This document shows, one piece after another, positions 18,883-29,015 of a stretch of 38,739 nt of DNA (position 1 is the stretch's first letter; each line of letters begins with the position of its first letter). This DNA comes from an uncultured Chloroflexota bacterium (GTDB taxonomy: Bacteria > Chloroflexota > Anaerolineae > Anaerolineales > UBA4823). The stretch spans positions 1 to 38,739 of the forward strand of contig CAIQIV010000005.1 in the NCBI GenBank assembly GCA_903871905.1. Direction: 5' to 3'. The notes beneath the pieces were generated by a model, which saw nothing but the letters and a program-made list of their open reading frames with translations, was not told where the DNA came from and ran no database searches. The translations under genes and the position numbers were made by a program.

Positions 18883-20556
18883 TTATTTTTTCCCTCCCGG
18901 GATCCCCCACCAGCCGACGGTCACCCTATCACCAACGACCCGCCAGATCTGGGTAGCATACCCGGCGATGAAATAGCGGTCATGCAGCACAGCCAAGATA
19001 GCGCCTTCAAACTGGCGCAACGCCTGCTCAAAACGGCTGCGCGAGGGGATATCCAGGTGATTGACCGGTTCATCCAACAGCAACAGGTTGCAGCCGCTGG
19101 CGACCAGGCAGGCCAGGTACAGGCGGGCACGCTCTCCATATGACAGGCGGCCCACCGGGGTGAACACTTCATCGCCGCTGAAAAGATATTGGTGCAGGAA
19201 GGCGCGCGCCCGGGTCTCGTTGAAAGCCGCCTGGCGCTGGATGGTCTGCAGGGCGTTCAAATTGGGCTCCAGAGTCTCCTGTTCCTGCGCCATGTAACCC
19301 AGGTGGACGTTGGCACCCAGGCGCGCCTCCCCGCCCAGCGGCGGAATCTGCCCGGCTATGGTGCGCAGCAAGGTGGTCTTGCCACTGCCGTTAGCGCCAA
19401 TCAGCGCCACGCGCTCCCGGCTGCGCAGGGTGAGGCTCAGGTCCTGCAGCAGGACATGCTCGCCATACCCAACGGACAGGCCTTCCAGGCGCAGGACATC
19501 CCGACCGCTGGCGGGAGTATCGCCAAACTCCACTTTGATCTGCCAGCCCTGGCGAGGTTTCTCCACCCGCTCATCGGTCAGCAGGTGCTCGATGCGTTTT
19601 TCGATGTTCTTTGCCTTGCGCGTGGTCTCCCGGGTGCGGTCGGAGAAGAAACCGGCAGCAAAGCCGTCCTCACCAGCTTTGTTATTCGGCCGCCAGCGCG
19701 CGGCGTCCCGCATGCGGGCGGCGGCAAAGCGCAGGCGGGCAATCTCCTCCTGCTGGTCACTGTAGGCTGACATCTGCCGCTCGCGCTCGGCAATTTTCGT
19801 CTCCAGGTAGTGGGTGTAATTTCCGCTGAAGCTGCGCAGGCGGTGGGTATCCGGGTCAAGCTCCAGGATACCGGTCGCCACCCGGTCCAGGAATGTGCGG
19901 TCATGGGAAACCACCAGGGCAGCGCCGGGAAAAGCCAGCAGCCAGTTCTCCAGCCATTCGAGCATCTCCAGATCGAGGTGGTTTGTGGGCTCATCCAACA
20001 GCAGCAGGCGAGGCGCAGCCAGGAGTACACCGGCCAGAGCCAGGCGCGTCTTTTGACCGCCGCTCAGGTGGCTGACCGCGGTATCCAGAGGCTGGTCACC
20101 CAGCCCCAGCGCCGCCAGGGTCTGTGGCCGGGAGCGGCTGCTTTCTTCCGCTGCCAGCAGGCTGGCCAGCACCCGGTCATATTCCTGCTGCAGGGCGCGT
20201 TCCTGCCTGGCGCCCTGCGCCAGGTCCAGCGCCAGCTGTTCCAGGCGCCTTTCTAATGCAGGCAGGTCCCCGGCGTGGCGGGCAAGGTACCCGCCGATCG
20301 TCTCGTCTTCGCCCGTTCGATCGGCAGGCGCCAGGTATCCCTGCGGCAGGTAACCCAGGCGCAGCCCCGGCGGCGTTAGCTGCACGCCCCCTGCATCTGG
20401 CGTCTCCTGCCCAACCAGGATGCGCAGCAGAGTGGTTTTCCCACAGCCGTTTGGCCCAACCAGACACAGGCGCTCAGCAGGGTTTACCTGAAAGGTCACC
20501 CCATCCAGAATTTTTTCAATGCCAAAGGATTTTGAAACTTGATGAACTGAAAGCAT
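18883..20556 (-). CDS. ABC-F family ATPase (ribosome-protection type candidate)
   Basis: This 557-aa soluble protein has two ABC ATPase domains and no membrane segment. Domain 1 has Walker A GPNGCGKTT (Lys40), signature LSGGQKTRL and Walker B LLLLDEPTNHLD. Domain 2 has Walker A GANGSGKTT, signature LSYGERARL and LLLLDEPVNHLD. The charged linker of roughly 90 residues between them corresponds to the arm that reaches into the ribosomal E/P site in ABC-F proteins. ABC-F members act on ribosomes as translation factors or protect them from macrolides, lincosamides, streptogramins or pleuromutilins. ATG at 20556 follows AGAGG; the longer frame would start inside the attenuator. The leader with a short ORF and terminator favours an inducible resistance role, but the family level alone cannot prove it. 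Confidence 0.9.
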   Translation of the reverse strand: MLSVHQVSKSFGIEKILDGVTFQVNPAERLCLVGPNGCGKTTLLRILVGQETPDAGGVQLTPPGLRLGYLPQGYLAPADRTGEDETIGGYLARHAGDLPALERRLEQLALDLAQGARQERALQQEYDRVLASLLAAEESSRSRPQTLAALGLGDQPLDTAVSHLSGGQKTRLALAGVLLAAPRLLLLDEPTNHLDLEMLEWLENWLLAFPGAALVVSHDRTFLDRVATGILELDPDTHRLRSFSGNYTHYLETKIAERERQMSAYSDQQEEIARLRFAAARMRDAARWRPNNKAGEDGFAAGFFSDRTRETTRKAKNIEKRIEHLLTDERVEKPRQGWQIKVEFGDTPASGRDVLRLEGLSVGYGEHVLLQDLSLTLRSRERVALIGANGSGKTTLLRTIAGQIPPLGGEARLGANVHLGYMAQEQETLEPNLNALQTIQRQAAFNETRARAFLHQYLFSGDEVFTPVGRLSYGERARLYLACLVASGCNLLLLDEPVNHLDIPSRSRFEQALRQFEGAILAVLHDRYFIAGYATQIWRVVGDRVTVGWWGIPGGKK

Positions 20557-20570
20557 TTGCAACCTCTGAA

Positions 20571-20603
20571 GAAAAACAAAACCGGGGGCCAACGCCCTCG
20601 GTT
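20571..20603 (-). terminator. Intrinsic terminator inside the ABC-F leader
   Basis: On the minus strand AACCGAGGGC pairs with GCCCCCGGTT (one A-C mismatch) across a GTTG loop, followed by a T-rich run TTTGTTTTTC. It lies 50 nt after the leader ORF stop and 15 nt before the ABC-F ATG, so read-through must be regulated for the gene to be expressed. Confidence 0.75.
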
Positions 20604-20652
20604 AAAGTGAAAACCCGTATGTCACCAGGACACGCTGCCCAATACAGATGGT

Positions 20653-20673
20653 TTAGAGGCTGCTGCGAATCAT
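20653..20673 (-). CDS. Leader peptide MIRSSL of the ABC-F attenuator
   Basis: A seven-codon ORF (including stop) reads ATG-ATT-CGC-AGC-AGC-CTC-TAA, giving the peptide MIRSSL. A perfect AGGAG box (20683-20687) lies 9 nt upstream, a better ribosome binding site than that of the ABC-F gene itself. It begins about 20-25 nt after the predicted transcription start. Its last codons overlap the segment that can pair with the ABC-F Shine-Dalgarno region. Short leader peptides of this kind upstream of ABC-F resistance genes act as antibiotic sensors in Firmicutes; the function here is inferred from layout. Confidence 0.6.
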   Translation of the reverse strand: MIRSSL

Positions 20674-20702
20674 CAAACCTTTCTCCTATGAAAGAGAAAA
20701 AT

Positions 20703-20711
20703 ATTATACCA
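20703..20711 (-). promoter_or_regulatory. Extended -10 promoter of the ABC-F gene
   Basis: On the minus strand TGG precedes a perfect TATAAT (20703-20708). A TTGACG motif (20721-20726) is only 12 nt upstream of this hexamer; it would have a 17-nt spacer to a weaker TATTTT. Transcription should begin near 20696. Confidence 0.65.
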
Positions 20712-20744
20712 TACCCTACTCGTCAATCCTGAGGATCGTTTGCA

Positions 20745-20753
20745 TGTTATACT
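20745..20753 (+). promoter_or_regulatory. Extended -10 promoter of the orphan Mo-hydroxylase subunit gene
   Basis: TGT followed by TATACT on the plus strand, 67 nt upstream of the ATG at 20820. It is back-to-back with the ABC-F promoter. The predicted start point falls on the inverted repeat at 20757-20783. Confidence 0.5.
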
Positions 20754-20756
20754 TTA

Positions 20757-20783
20757 TAGGGGCAGGTCCGAGACCTGTCCCTA
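20757..20783. repeat. Inverted repeat, 12-bp arms
   Basis: TAGGGGCAGGTC and GACCTGTCCCTA flank a 3-nt CGA loop, with one G-T/A-C difference between the arms. A degenerate copy is at 24590-24611, so this is a REP-like dispersed palindrome or an operator. It sits at the predicted start of the plus-strand transcript. Confidence 0.7.
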
Positions 20784-20819
20784 CAATCCATCTGATATTC
20801 CCACACCAGGAGGCTCCGT

Positions 20820-23106
<2,287 letters not shown>

Positions 23107-23108
<2 letters not shown>

Positions 23109-23149
23109 TCAAAAAAACGGCGGCGCCAGGCGCTGCCGTTTTTTTGATC
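23107..23149. terminator. Bidirectional intrinsic terminator, 20-bp stem
   Basis: The near-perfect palindrome has 20-nt arms around a CAG loop: a GC-rich core (ACGGCGGCGC/GCGCTGCCGT) flanked by seven A and seven T. It starts within the stop codon of the Mo-subunit gene and ends 17 nt before the convergent aminotransferase stop, so it serves both strands. Confidence 0.92.
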
Positions 23150-23166
23150 CTATCCTGCAGGCAGGC

Positions 23167-24519
23167 TCAGCTGCCGGTCACGCCCCGGTCGGTGATCTCC
23201 AGGGCTTTATCGATCACGGCAAAGCCCTCAGCCAGCTGCTCTTCGGTGATGATGAGCGGAGGCAGGAGAAGCACAGTATGCCAGTGGGTATACAGGTACA
23301 CCCCGTGTTCCAACAGGTACTGGCGGAAAGCCACCATCTCCGGGCTGTTCCCATTGAAGGGCGCCATCGGCTCCCGGCTGGTGCGGCTGCGCACCAGTTC
23401 CATCACCCCAAACAGGCCGATCGAGCGCACCTCGCCCACCGAAGGGTGCTGCTCACCCATCTCGGCCAGCATGCGGTGCAGCACGGGGGCCATCGCCCGG
23501 GAGCGCTCCACCAGGTGGTCTTCCTGCATCACCTGGATGTTGGCTGCCGCCGCGGCCAGGGAGATCGGGTGGGCGTTGTAGGTCAGGCCGCTGTGGTAGG
23601 TATTCTCCCGGAAGTACTCGGCGATCTCCTCACGCATGGCGACTGCACCCATGGGCGCATACGCTGAGGTCAGACCTTTGGCCATGGTCATCAGGTCGGG
23701 CACCACCTTCCAGTGGTCCACCGCAAACCATTCGCCGGTGCGCCCAAAACCACTCATCACCTCATCAGCGATGAGCAGGATCCCGTGGCGGTCACAGATC
23801 TCGCGCACCCCTTGCAGGTAGCCCTCCGGCGGGATGATCACCCCGTTGGTCCCGGTGACGCTTTCCAACAACACCGCAGCGATGGTATGCGGACCTTCAT
23901 ACTGGATGATCTCCTCCAGGTGGTTCAGGTAATCCTGGGAAAAATCCGCCTCCGAGATGTGCGGGGCAGTGCGATGAAAGGTGGATCGGTAGCGGTAAGG
24001 GTCAAGGAAATGCACCACGCCGCTCATCAAGTTCGGCTCCCAGGCCACGCGCCGCGGGTCACCGGTAGCGGCCATGGCGCCGGCGGAAGCGCCGTGATAC
24101 GAGCGATAGCGCGCCAGGATCTTGTGGCGACCGGTATAGGCGCGCGCCAGCTTGATGGCGTTTTCATTGGCGTCCGCCCCGCCCAGGGTGTACAGGAAGC
24201 GGTTGAGGTTGCCCGGCGTGATTTCCGCCAACAGCTTGCCCAGGATGGCGCGCGGTTTGCTGGTCATGGGCGGCCCGGCATATGGCAGGGAGCGCGCCTG
24301 GTCGACAATGGCCTCGATCACCCGCGGGTCCCCATGCCCAATGTTAACGCACATCACCATTGAGTTCAGGTCCAGGTAACGCTTGCCATTGACATCCCAG
24401 AAATACACACCGCTGGCGCGCTGCACCGGGATCGGCGCCACCTTTCCCTGCGCCGACCAGGTCCAAAAACTATGCTGCAAAGAAAGCGGAAGAATCTCAT
24501 CATCCGAAATATCGTACAT
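23167..24519 (-). CDS. Class III pyridoxal-phosphate aminotransferase
   Basis: This 450-aa enzyme has the class III (omega/acetylornithine-type) fold. It shows YFWDVNGKRYLDLNS near residue 40, the cofactor region GGADANENAIKLARAYTGR, IADEVMSGFGRTG with the Asp that contacts the pyridine nitrogen, and the Schiff-base lysine in MAKGLTSAYAPMGAV (about residue 281). Members transfer amino groups from omega-amino acids such as beta-alanine, 4-aminobutyrate or taurine to pyruvate or 2-oxoglutarate. The exact donor is not deducible. The presence of a dihydropyrimidine-dehydrogenase-like gene 12 kb away makes beta-alanine, a pyrimidine breakdown product, an attractive but unproven donor. It is monocistronic and converges on the Mo-subunit gene. 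Confidence 0.9.
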   Translation of the reverse strand: MYDISDDEILPLSLQHSFWTWSAQGKVAPIPVQRASGVYFWDVNGKRYLDLNSMVMCVNIGHGDPRVIEAIVDQARSLPYAGPPMTSKPRAILGKLLAEITPGNLNRFLYTLGGADANENAIKLARAYTGRHKILARYRSYHGASAGAMAATGDPRRVAWEPNLMSGVVHFLDPYRYRSTFHRTAPHISEADFSQDYLNHLEEIIQYEGPHTIAAVLLESVTGTNGVIIPPEGYLQGVREICDRHGILLIADEVMSGFGRTGEWFAVDHWKVVPDLMTMAKGLTSAYAPMGAVAMREEIAEYFRENTYHSGLTYNAHPISLAAAAANIQVMQEDHLVERSRAMAPVLHRMLAEMGEQHPSVGEVRSIGLFGVMELVRSRTSREPMAPFNGNSPEMVAFRQYLLEHGVYLYTHWHTVLLLPPLIITEEQLAEGFAVIDKALEITDRGVTGS

Positions 24520-24589
24520 ACAGCCCTCACGTGATTAGTCTCTGACGTTCAAGTGAATCCTATCATAAAAAGCGGCAGCAGTGGAAAGA

Positions 24590-24611
24590 GCAGATCTGAG
24601 ACCTGCCCCTA
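24590..24611. repeat. Degenerate copy of the inverted repeat at 20757
   Basis: GCAGATC, TGA loop, GACCTGC, then CCCTA. The right arm matches the copy at 20757-20783 while the left arm has decayed. It directly precedes a -35 box. Confidence 0.5.
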
Positions 24612-24612
24612 C

Positions 24613-24641
24613 TTGTAAAAGCATCCCAGGCGGTTTAGAAT
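24613..24641 (+). promoter_or_regulatory. Sigma-70-type promoter of the small membrane protein gene
   Basis: TTGTAA (24613-24618), 17-nt spacer, TAGAAT (24636-24641), 54 nt upstream of the ATG at 24696. Confidence 0.6.
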
Positions 24642-24695
24642 ATCTGCCAGGTACAAGCTTGCACCACTTATCATCTTGAACACGGAGGTATTTGC

Positions 24696-25148
24696 ATGTA
24701 TTCATTTGTCCTGGCCCTTCACAACCTTGTGCGCTGGGTGGTTTTAATCCTGAGCATCCTGGCCGCGGTCAATGCCTGCCTGGGGTGGCTGCAAAAGCGG
24801 GAATGGACGGCGCGTGACAGCAAAATTGGCTCCTACTGCGCTATTTCTCTGGATATCCAGCTTCTGCTGGGACTGCTGCTGTACTTTGCCCTCAGCCCGG
24901 TGACGCGGGCGGCCTTTGCAGATTTTGGCGCCGCCATGGGTAACAGCAACCTGCGCTTCTTTGCCGTGGAGCACACGATCATGATGCTGCTGGCGCTGGT
25001 CTTCGCCCACCTGGGCAACCGGCTGCCGCGCAAGGCCCCTGGATCGGCTGGCAAGTTCAAACGGGCGGCGATTTTCTTCGTGCTGGCGGCGCTGCTGATC
25101 CTGGGTGGTATGCCCTGGGCCCGGCCGTTCCTGCCCGTCCTGTTTTAA
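24696..25148 (+). CDS. Four-helix integral membrane protein, unknown function
   Basis: This 150-aa protein is almost entirely membrane-embedded, with four predicted helices (about residues 10-31, 48-66, 92-112 and 124-146). It starts with a LHNLVRW motif and has further histidines in VEHTIMM and VFAHLG close to the membrane surface. Such His positions occur in small b-type-cytochrome-like proteins, but I see no firm haem signature. GGAGG lies about 8 nt before the ATG. It is a single gene with its own promoter, convergent with the F420 operon. Confidence 0.75.
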   Translation: MYSFVLALHNLVRWVVLILSILAAVNACLGWLQKREWTARDSKIGSYCAISLDIQLLLGLLLYFALSPVTRAAFADFGAAMGNSNLRFFAVEHTIMMLLALVFAHLGNRLPRKAPGSAGKFKRAAIFFVLAALLILGGMPWARPFLPVLF

Positions 25149-25169
25149 CTGCGCCGGTGGCGCACACCA

Positions 25170-25203
25170 CAGGGAGACCGCCGGCCATCCAGCGATCTCC
25201 CTG
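25170..25203. terminator. Hairpin between convergent genes, no T tract
   Basis: CAGGGAGACCGC pairs with GCGATCTCCCTG (12 bp, one G-T) around a 10-nt loop. It lies in the 81-nt gap between the membrane protein gene and the end of the F420 operon. The lack of a T run on either strand makes it an atypical terminator or an mRNA 3'-end stabiliser. Confidence 0.5.
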
Positions 25204-25229
25204 GCGTACTCAGCCCAATTTCGAGAAGG

Positions 25230-26225
25230 TTACCGGGCAAAGGCATCTACCAGCAGGCAGACATCCCCGCCCACCGGGTACAGGATGGGACAGGTACAGC
25301 CGTGCTTGCGGTATTCATCCACCTTGGCGCGCGCCTCATCCGGCGTGCCCGAGGCAGTAATCTCATAGATCAAGCGCTCGGGGACCAGGTGCTTGGCTTT
25401 CTGGATCTGCTCCTTGGTCGCCGGCCAGCCCAGGATGGACTGGATCTCCGCTACTACATCCTCAGAGACGCCGGAGGCCTTGGCGATATGCGGCTGCTGC
25501 GCCAGGTATTGGGTCAGCAGCTCCCGCGTGGTATCGATGGCCTTGTCATGGTCCATATCCACCGAGCACACCACAAGCTGCGGGCGGTCAATATCGTCCA
25601 GCGTCTTGCCCACCCGGCGGGCACCCTTCTCCAACAGCTCAAGCGATTTATCGTTCGCTTCAGGTGTGACACAGTAATTCAGCACCACGCCATCGGCAAT
25701 CTCGCCGGTCAGCTCCATCATCTTATCGCCCGTAGCGCCGATCATGATCGGCACGTTGCGCGGCGATCGCCGGCCGTGGATCACGTCCAGTTCAATCCCT
25801 TCCACGTTGACAAACTCGCCGTGGTAAGTGACGCGCTCCATGTTCAGCAGGCGGCGCAGCACCTCCACCGTCTCACGCATCGCCTGCAGCGGCTTGCGCC
25901 GCTCAATGCCAACGTTGCGCGCCAGCGGGTCCCACCAGGCGCCGATGCCGCAGATGATGCGATCCTGCGCCAGATCGTCCAGGGTTAAAAATGTTGCAGC
26001 CAGTAAACCAATATTACGCGTCCAGTTATTAATTACCGCCGAGCCAATCTTGATGCGATCGGTGACCGTAGCGTAAGCAGCCATGGGGACAATGGCATCG
26101 CGCACCAGCCTGGATTCGGCCTGCCACACCGCCTCAAAACCGCGCTCTTCGGCATAGCGCACGCAATCCAGGTCTTCCCGCAGGTCATGGGCATCTTGCA
26201 AATACAGGGCAACACGTTCAGGCAT
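25230..26225 (-). CDS. LLM-class F420-dependent oxidoreductase (Mer-like)
   Basis: This 331-aa protein has the bacterial-luciferase-like TIM barrel fold: [31 protein letters not shown] at the N-terminus, then [37 protein letters not shown] and the phosphate-binding region [23 protein letters not shown]. Relatives use reduced F420 for hydride transfer, as in methylenetetrahydromethanopterin reductase and F420-dependent glucose-6-phosphate dehydrogenase; the substrate here is open. ATG at 26225 has AGGAG 5 nt upstream. The CofC stop lies 2 nt before this start, so it is the last gene of the F420 operon, and that context supports F420 rather than FMN as the cofactor. Confidence 0.9.
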   Translation of the reverse strand: MPERVALYLQDAHDLREDLDCVRYAEERGFEAVWQAESRLVRDAIVPMAAYATVTDRIKIGSAVINNWTRNIGLLAATFLTLDDLAQDRIICGIGAWWDPLARNVGIERRKPLQAMRETVEVLRRLLNMERVTYHGEFVNVEGIELDVIHGRRSPRNVPIMIGATGDKMMELTGEIADGVVLNYCVTPEANDKSLELLEKGARRVGKTLDDIDRPQLVVCSVDMDHDKAIDTTRELLTQYLAQQPHIAKASGVSEDVVAEIQSILGWPATKEQIQKAKHLVPERLIYEITASGTPDEARAKVDEYRKHGCTCPILYPVGGDVCLLVDAFAR

Positions 26226-26227
26226 AT

Positions 26228-26860
26228 TCACTCCTCACGCAGGACAGGTTTCGAGAGCACGCTCTCCAGTTTCTCACTTACCTGGTCCAGGTCTTCAGGA
26301 AGATCCATGTCCAGGGCCAGGGAAGGTAGTTCCAGGATCTCCAGGCGCGCCTGCGCCTGGCGGGCCCGCTCGCAGTGACGCTGGAAAGAGCCGGGGCCAA
26401 AATCGTATTCAATCAGGCCTGCCGGGCAGACCAGCAGGGCATTGGTGCCCTGGCGGCGGCGGTCAGGAGCCACCACCACCACCGGCGGGTCCTGACCCAG
26501 CTCCAGCATGGCGCGCACATCCTCCGGCGCCACCAGCGGCAGGTCCGCCGGGATGATCAGCACGCCGCGCGTGGCGTAGGTCCTGGCAACAATGGTGGCG
26601 CGTGCCAGGGCAACATTCAGCTTGGGAGCACCATCTTCCAACACGGTGCGCGCCCCGTGCGAGCGGGCAAGCGCCAGTGCAGACTGGTCCCGGCTGACAA
26701 CCAGGACATGCTCAATTTCTGGGATAGCAGATAAGGTGGCCAGGGTGTGGTCCAACAGGCGCCGGTTGAGATCGGTGCGCTCATCCGGGGTTAAGACCCC
26801 AGCCAGGCGCGACTTACCATGCCGCAACGGTTTTACCGGGACAATCGCCCACAGTGTCAT
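26228..26860 (-). CDS. cofC: 2-phospho-L-lactate (or phosphoenolpyruvate) guanylyltransferase CofC/FbiD
   Basis: This 210-aa nucleotidyltransferase begins [20 protein letters not shown], the CofC signature loop, and continues with a GT-A-like fold containing [17 protein letters not shown]. The enzyme joins GTP to phospholactate or phosphoenolpyruvate, releasing pyrophosphate, to make the activated side chain for F420. Which substrate this one uses cannot be told from sequence. ATG at 26860 has AAAGGGA 9 nt upstream; the ATG at 26869 abuts that box and is less likely. It is separated from cofD by 148 nt, the largest gap in the operon, and abuts the LLM gene. Confidence 0.92.
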   Translation of the reverse strand: MTLWAIVPVKPLRHGKSRLAGVLTPDERTDLNRRLLDHTLATLSAIPEIEHVLVVSRDQSALALARSHGARTVLEDGAPKLNVALARATIVARTYATRGVLIIPADLPLVAPEDVRAMLELGQDPPVVVVAPDRRRQGTNALLVCPAGLIEYDFGPGSFQRHCERARQAQARLEILELPSLALDMDLPEDLDQVSEKLESVLSKPVLREE

Positions 26861-27008
26861 GCGAGACATTCCCTTTCATGATATGTCAAGATTGGATATC
26901 CCGCTGCCCACTTCCACGTACTCAGCAACGCGACATCCCTGTCTTGGGCGATTTCTCTTGCAGGACAACCTTTTCCAGGCATCTATCCAGGCGCTCGCTG
27001 GTCATGGG
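26861..27008 (-). other. 148-nt non-coding gap between cofD and cofC
   Basis: This is the longest spacer in an otherwise tightly packed operon. I see no convincing ORF, terminator or paired -35/-10 hexamers; a lone TTGACA (minus strand) occurs about 20 nt upstream of the cofC start without a matching -10 box. Confidence 0.5.
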
Positions 27009-27953
27009 TCAAAAAATTGCACTACCCGCCAGGGTTTGAGCAAAATCCAGCACCTCCTGCGCCAGCCGCTGGCGGTCAGCTTCATCACGCATCAGCGCGT
27101 CGGTCACCAGCGATTGCACCCCCAGTGCGTTAACATCCGGCGCCTGCGCCGCATCCACATGATCCAGCACAAACCCCACCAGCAGGTCCCCATAATGCCG
27201 GGCAACTGCCAGGGCAGACGGATCAATACCCAGCTCAGTGTACATCTTTGCAGCCGGGCCTTTGACTGCCTGCCCGCCGATCAGCGGCGACACTGCCACC
27301 ACCCGCTGCTCTGCCGCAGCGGCTCTCAATCCCGGCACCGCCAGGATGGGCGCCACGCTCACCCAGGGATTTGACGGACAGATAATCACACAATCTGCCT
27401 GCCCCAACGCTTCCATAATCCCCGGCGCGGGTCTGGAATGCTCAGCCCCCTCAAAGCGAAACCCCTGGACGCGCGGCTCACAGCGGCGGCGGACAAAGTA
27501 CTCCTGGAAAGGAAGCTCTCCAACATCAGTATACACCCAAGTGCGCACCTTGTCATCACTCATCGGGGTGATATCCACTGCCACGCCCAGCGCCTGGCAG
27601 AAATCACGGGTGACCTGGCTGAGCGGCTGCCCGCTTTGCAAACGGCGGGTGCGTTCCAGGTGCCAGCCCAGGTCGCGGTCGCCCAGGCGGAACCAGTCCG
27701 GCCCACCCAGCCGGGCGATCGTTTCCAAAGCCTTCCAGCTTTCGTCCGCCCGCCCCCAACCGGTAACCGGGCTGGCGATCTCCGCCAGGGTGTAGCACAC
27801 CGTATCCAGGTCGGGACAGATCGCCAGACCCAGGTGCTCAAAATCATCCCCGGTGTTGACGATTACCATCAGGTCCCCTTCGGGAAGACAGCGTGCCAGC
27901 CCGTGCGCCAGCCGTGCTCCACCAACCCCTCCAGCCAACGCCACCACTTTCAT
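27009..27953 (-). CDS. cofD: 2-phospho-L-lactate transferase CofD/FbiA
   Basis: This 314-aa protein starts MKVVALAGGVGGARLAHGL and has VNTGDDFEHLGLAICPDLDTVCYTLA and the later CPSNPWVSVAPIL loop, all characteristic of CofD. It transfers the phospholactyl or enolpyruvyl phosphate group from the guanylylated donor to FO, giving F420-0 or dehydro-F420-0. ATG at 27953 has AGGAG 8 nt upstream; a longer frame to 28001 lacks one. It follows the pyrophosphatase/nitroreductase fusion gene by 54 nt on the same strand. Confidence 0.95.
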   Translation of the reverse strand: MKVVALAGGVGGARLAHGLARCLPEGDLMVIVNTGDDFEHLGLAICPDLDTVCYTLAEIASPVTGWGRADESWKALETIARLGGPDWFRLGDRDLGWHLERTRRLQSGQPLSQVTRDFCQALGVAVDITPMSDDKVRTWVYTDVGELPFQEYFVRRRCEPRVQGFRFEGAEHSRPAPGIMEALGQADCVIICPSNPWVSVAPILAVPGLRAAAAEQRVVAVSPLIGGQAVKGPAAKMYTELGIDPSALAVARHYGDLLVGFVLDHVDAAQAPDVNALGVQSLVTDALMRDEADRQRLAQEVLDFAQTLAGSAIF

Positions 27954-28007
27954 CGTATCCACTCCTGGGATATCCCTTGTTTCAGCCAATCCCTGGCTCA
28001 CAGCTCG

Positions 28008-29015
28008 TCAAAGGAAGCAGGCCACCTGATCCAGTGGGAGCCTCTCCCGCGGGGCGGGCGTTTCGCCCGGGTAGCCCAGCAGCACCAGGCCCTGCGGCTG
28101 CCACTCCTCAGGCAGGTTAAAAGCCGCCTGGACAGCACGCGGAGCAAAGAGCGGAGCGCACAGCCATACCCCCGCCAGCCCGGCGGCATGCGCCGCCAGC
28201 AGCAGGTTCTCCCCGGCCATGGCCACCCCCTGGACAGCCATCATGCTTTCCGCCAGGCGGCGCGGCTCGTCCGGGTACACATCCTGCGCCCGACGGTCGG
28301 CGCACAGCACCACCGCTGCCTGCGCCGATTGAATGCGGCGGCGGGAGCGCTCTACCCGCTGCCTGATCACCTCCGCCGCCATACCGTCCGCCAGCAGGTC
28401 ACGCTCAAACTCCACCCCCAATACCTGGGCCAGCCGGGTGCGCGCCTCGGGCGAACTGCATACCACAAAACGCCAGGGCTGGCGGTGGTGAGCAGACGGG
28501 GAACAGGCCGCCCCCTCCAGCAGATGCCTCAGCAGACCTGGATCCAGCGGCCGGTCAGAGAAGCGGCGCACCGAGCGCCGGCTGCACAGCCAGCGGCTGA
28601 AATCCTGCGGGGGGCCGTGAGCGGCGCCAGGCGCGATCTGCGCGGTACGCGGCACCAGGACCGCACGCATCGGGCCCTGATTCGCCGCGTGGAGGACAGC
28701 CTGCTGGTCGGCCGGGGTGCACCCCAGCAGCAGTTTGATCTCGGCATCCTGCTTGAACAGGTCCACCGTGAGCAGCAAAGCGTCCAGGCTGCGGGCGCCG
28801 GCGCTGCCCAGCCAGGCATCCAGCTCGCTGCCATCGGTTGAGCCTATCCCCTCCAGGTAGCCGTAATCCAGCGGATAGATAAACTGCGGGAATCGCGGGT
28901 GCGCCGATCCGCGCGGGCGGTCGATCACCAGGCGGCAGGAGACTACCAGCCGTTCCAGGTACTCCCAGAACTCAAGCTGGCTGGGGACAGACAAACTCAG
29001 CGGTAGAAAGGACAT
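28008..29015 (-). CDS. Fusion: family I pyrophosphatase-like domain + FbiB-type nitroreductase domain
   Basis: This 335-aa protein has two domains. Residues about 15-120 resemble family I inorganic pyrophosphatase: YPLDYGYLEG (47-56) and STDGSELDAW with Asp61 and Asp66, then VDLFKQDAEIK with Asp85 and Asp90. The spacings match four metal-binding Asp of the E. coli enzyme (65, 70, 97, 102), while the Asp67 position is Ser63 and the lysine/arginine ladder is not clear. Residues about 130-335 match the C-terminal domain of mycobacterial FbiB: SRRSVRRFSDRP, PSAHHRQPWRFV and EWQPQGLVLLGYPGE. That domain reduces dehydro-F420-0 with FMNH2. In FbiB the partner domain is CofE; here CofE is separate and pyrophosphatase takes its place. 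ATG 29015 follows AGGA at 9 nt and overlaps the upstream gene by 44 nt. Confidence 0.88.
   Translation of the reverse strand: MSFLPLSLSVPSQLEFWEYLERLVVSCRLVIDRPRGSAHPRFPQFIYPLDYGYLEGIGSTDGSELDAWLGSAGARSLDALLLTVDLFKQDAEIKLLLGCTPADQQAVLHAANQGPMRAVLVPRTAQIAPGAAHGPPQDFSRWLCSRRSVRRFSDRPLDPGLLRHLLEGAACSPSAHHRQPWRFVVCSSPEARTRLAQVLGVEFERDLLADGMAAEVIRQRVERSRRRIQSAQAAVVLCADRRAQDVYPDEPRRLAESMMAVQGVAMAGENLLLAAHAAGLAGVWLCAPLFAPRAVQAAFNLPEEWQPQGLVLLGYPGETPAPRERLPLDQVACFL

Larger units (their letters stand above)
20557..20700 (-). promoter_or_regulatory. Attenuator leader of the ABC-F gene
   Basis: The roughly 140-nt leader contains a six-codon ORF, an intrinsic terminator just before the ABC-F ribosome binding site, and a 9-bp complementarity between the end of the leader ORF (GCAGCCTCT, 20655-20663) and the ABC-F Shine-Dalgarno region (AGAGGTTGC, 20559-20567; one G-T pair). 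A second potential pairing, GGTTT with AAACC, would enclose the leader ORF. The parts fit ribosome-stalling control by transcription attenuation, by Shine-Dalgarno sequestration, or both; the folding itself is inferred. Confidence 0.65.

Noticed and set aside
20721-20726. TTGACG taken as the -35 box of the ABC-F promoter
   Set aside because: It is only 12 nt from the perfect TATAAT; the extended -10 explains the promoter better, although TTGACG with TATTTT at 17 nt remains possible.
27438-28841. A 467-codon plus-strand frame across cofD and the fusion gene
   Set aside because: It spans two minus-strand genes and their spacer, with Arg/Gln-rich low-information translation; treated as a mirror frame.
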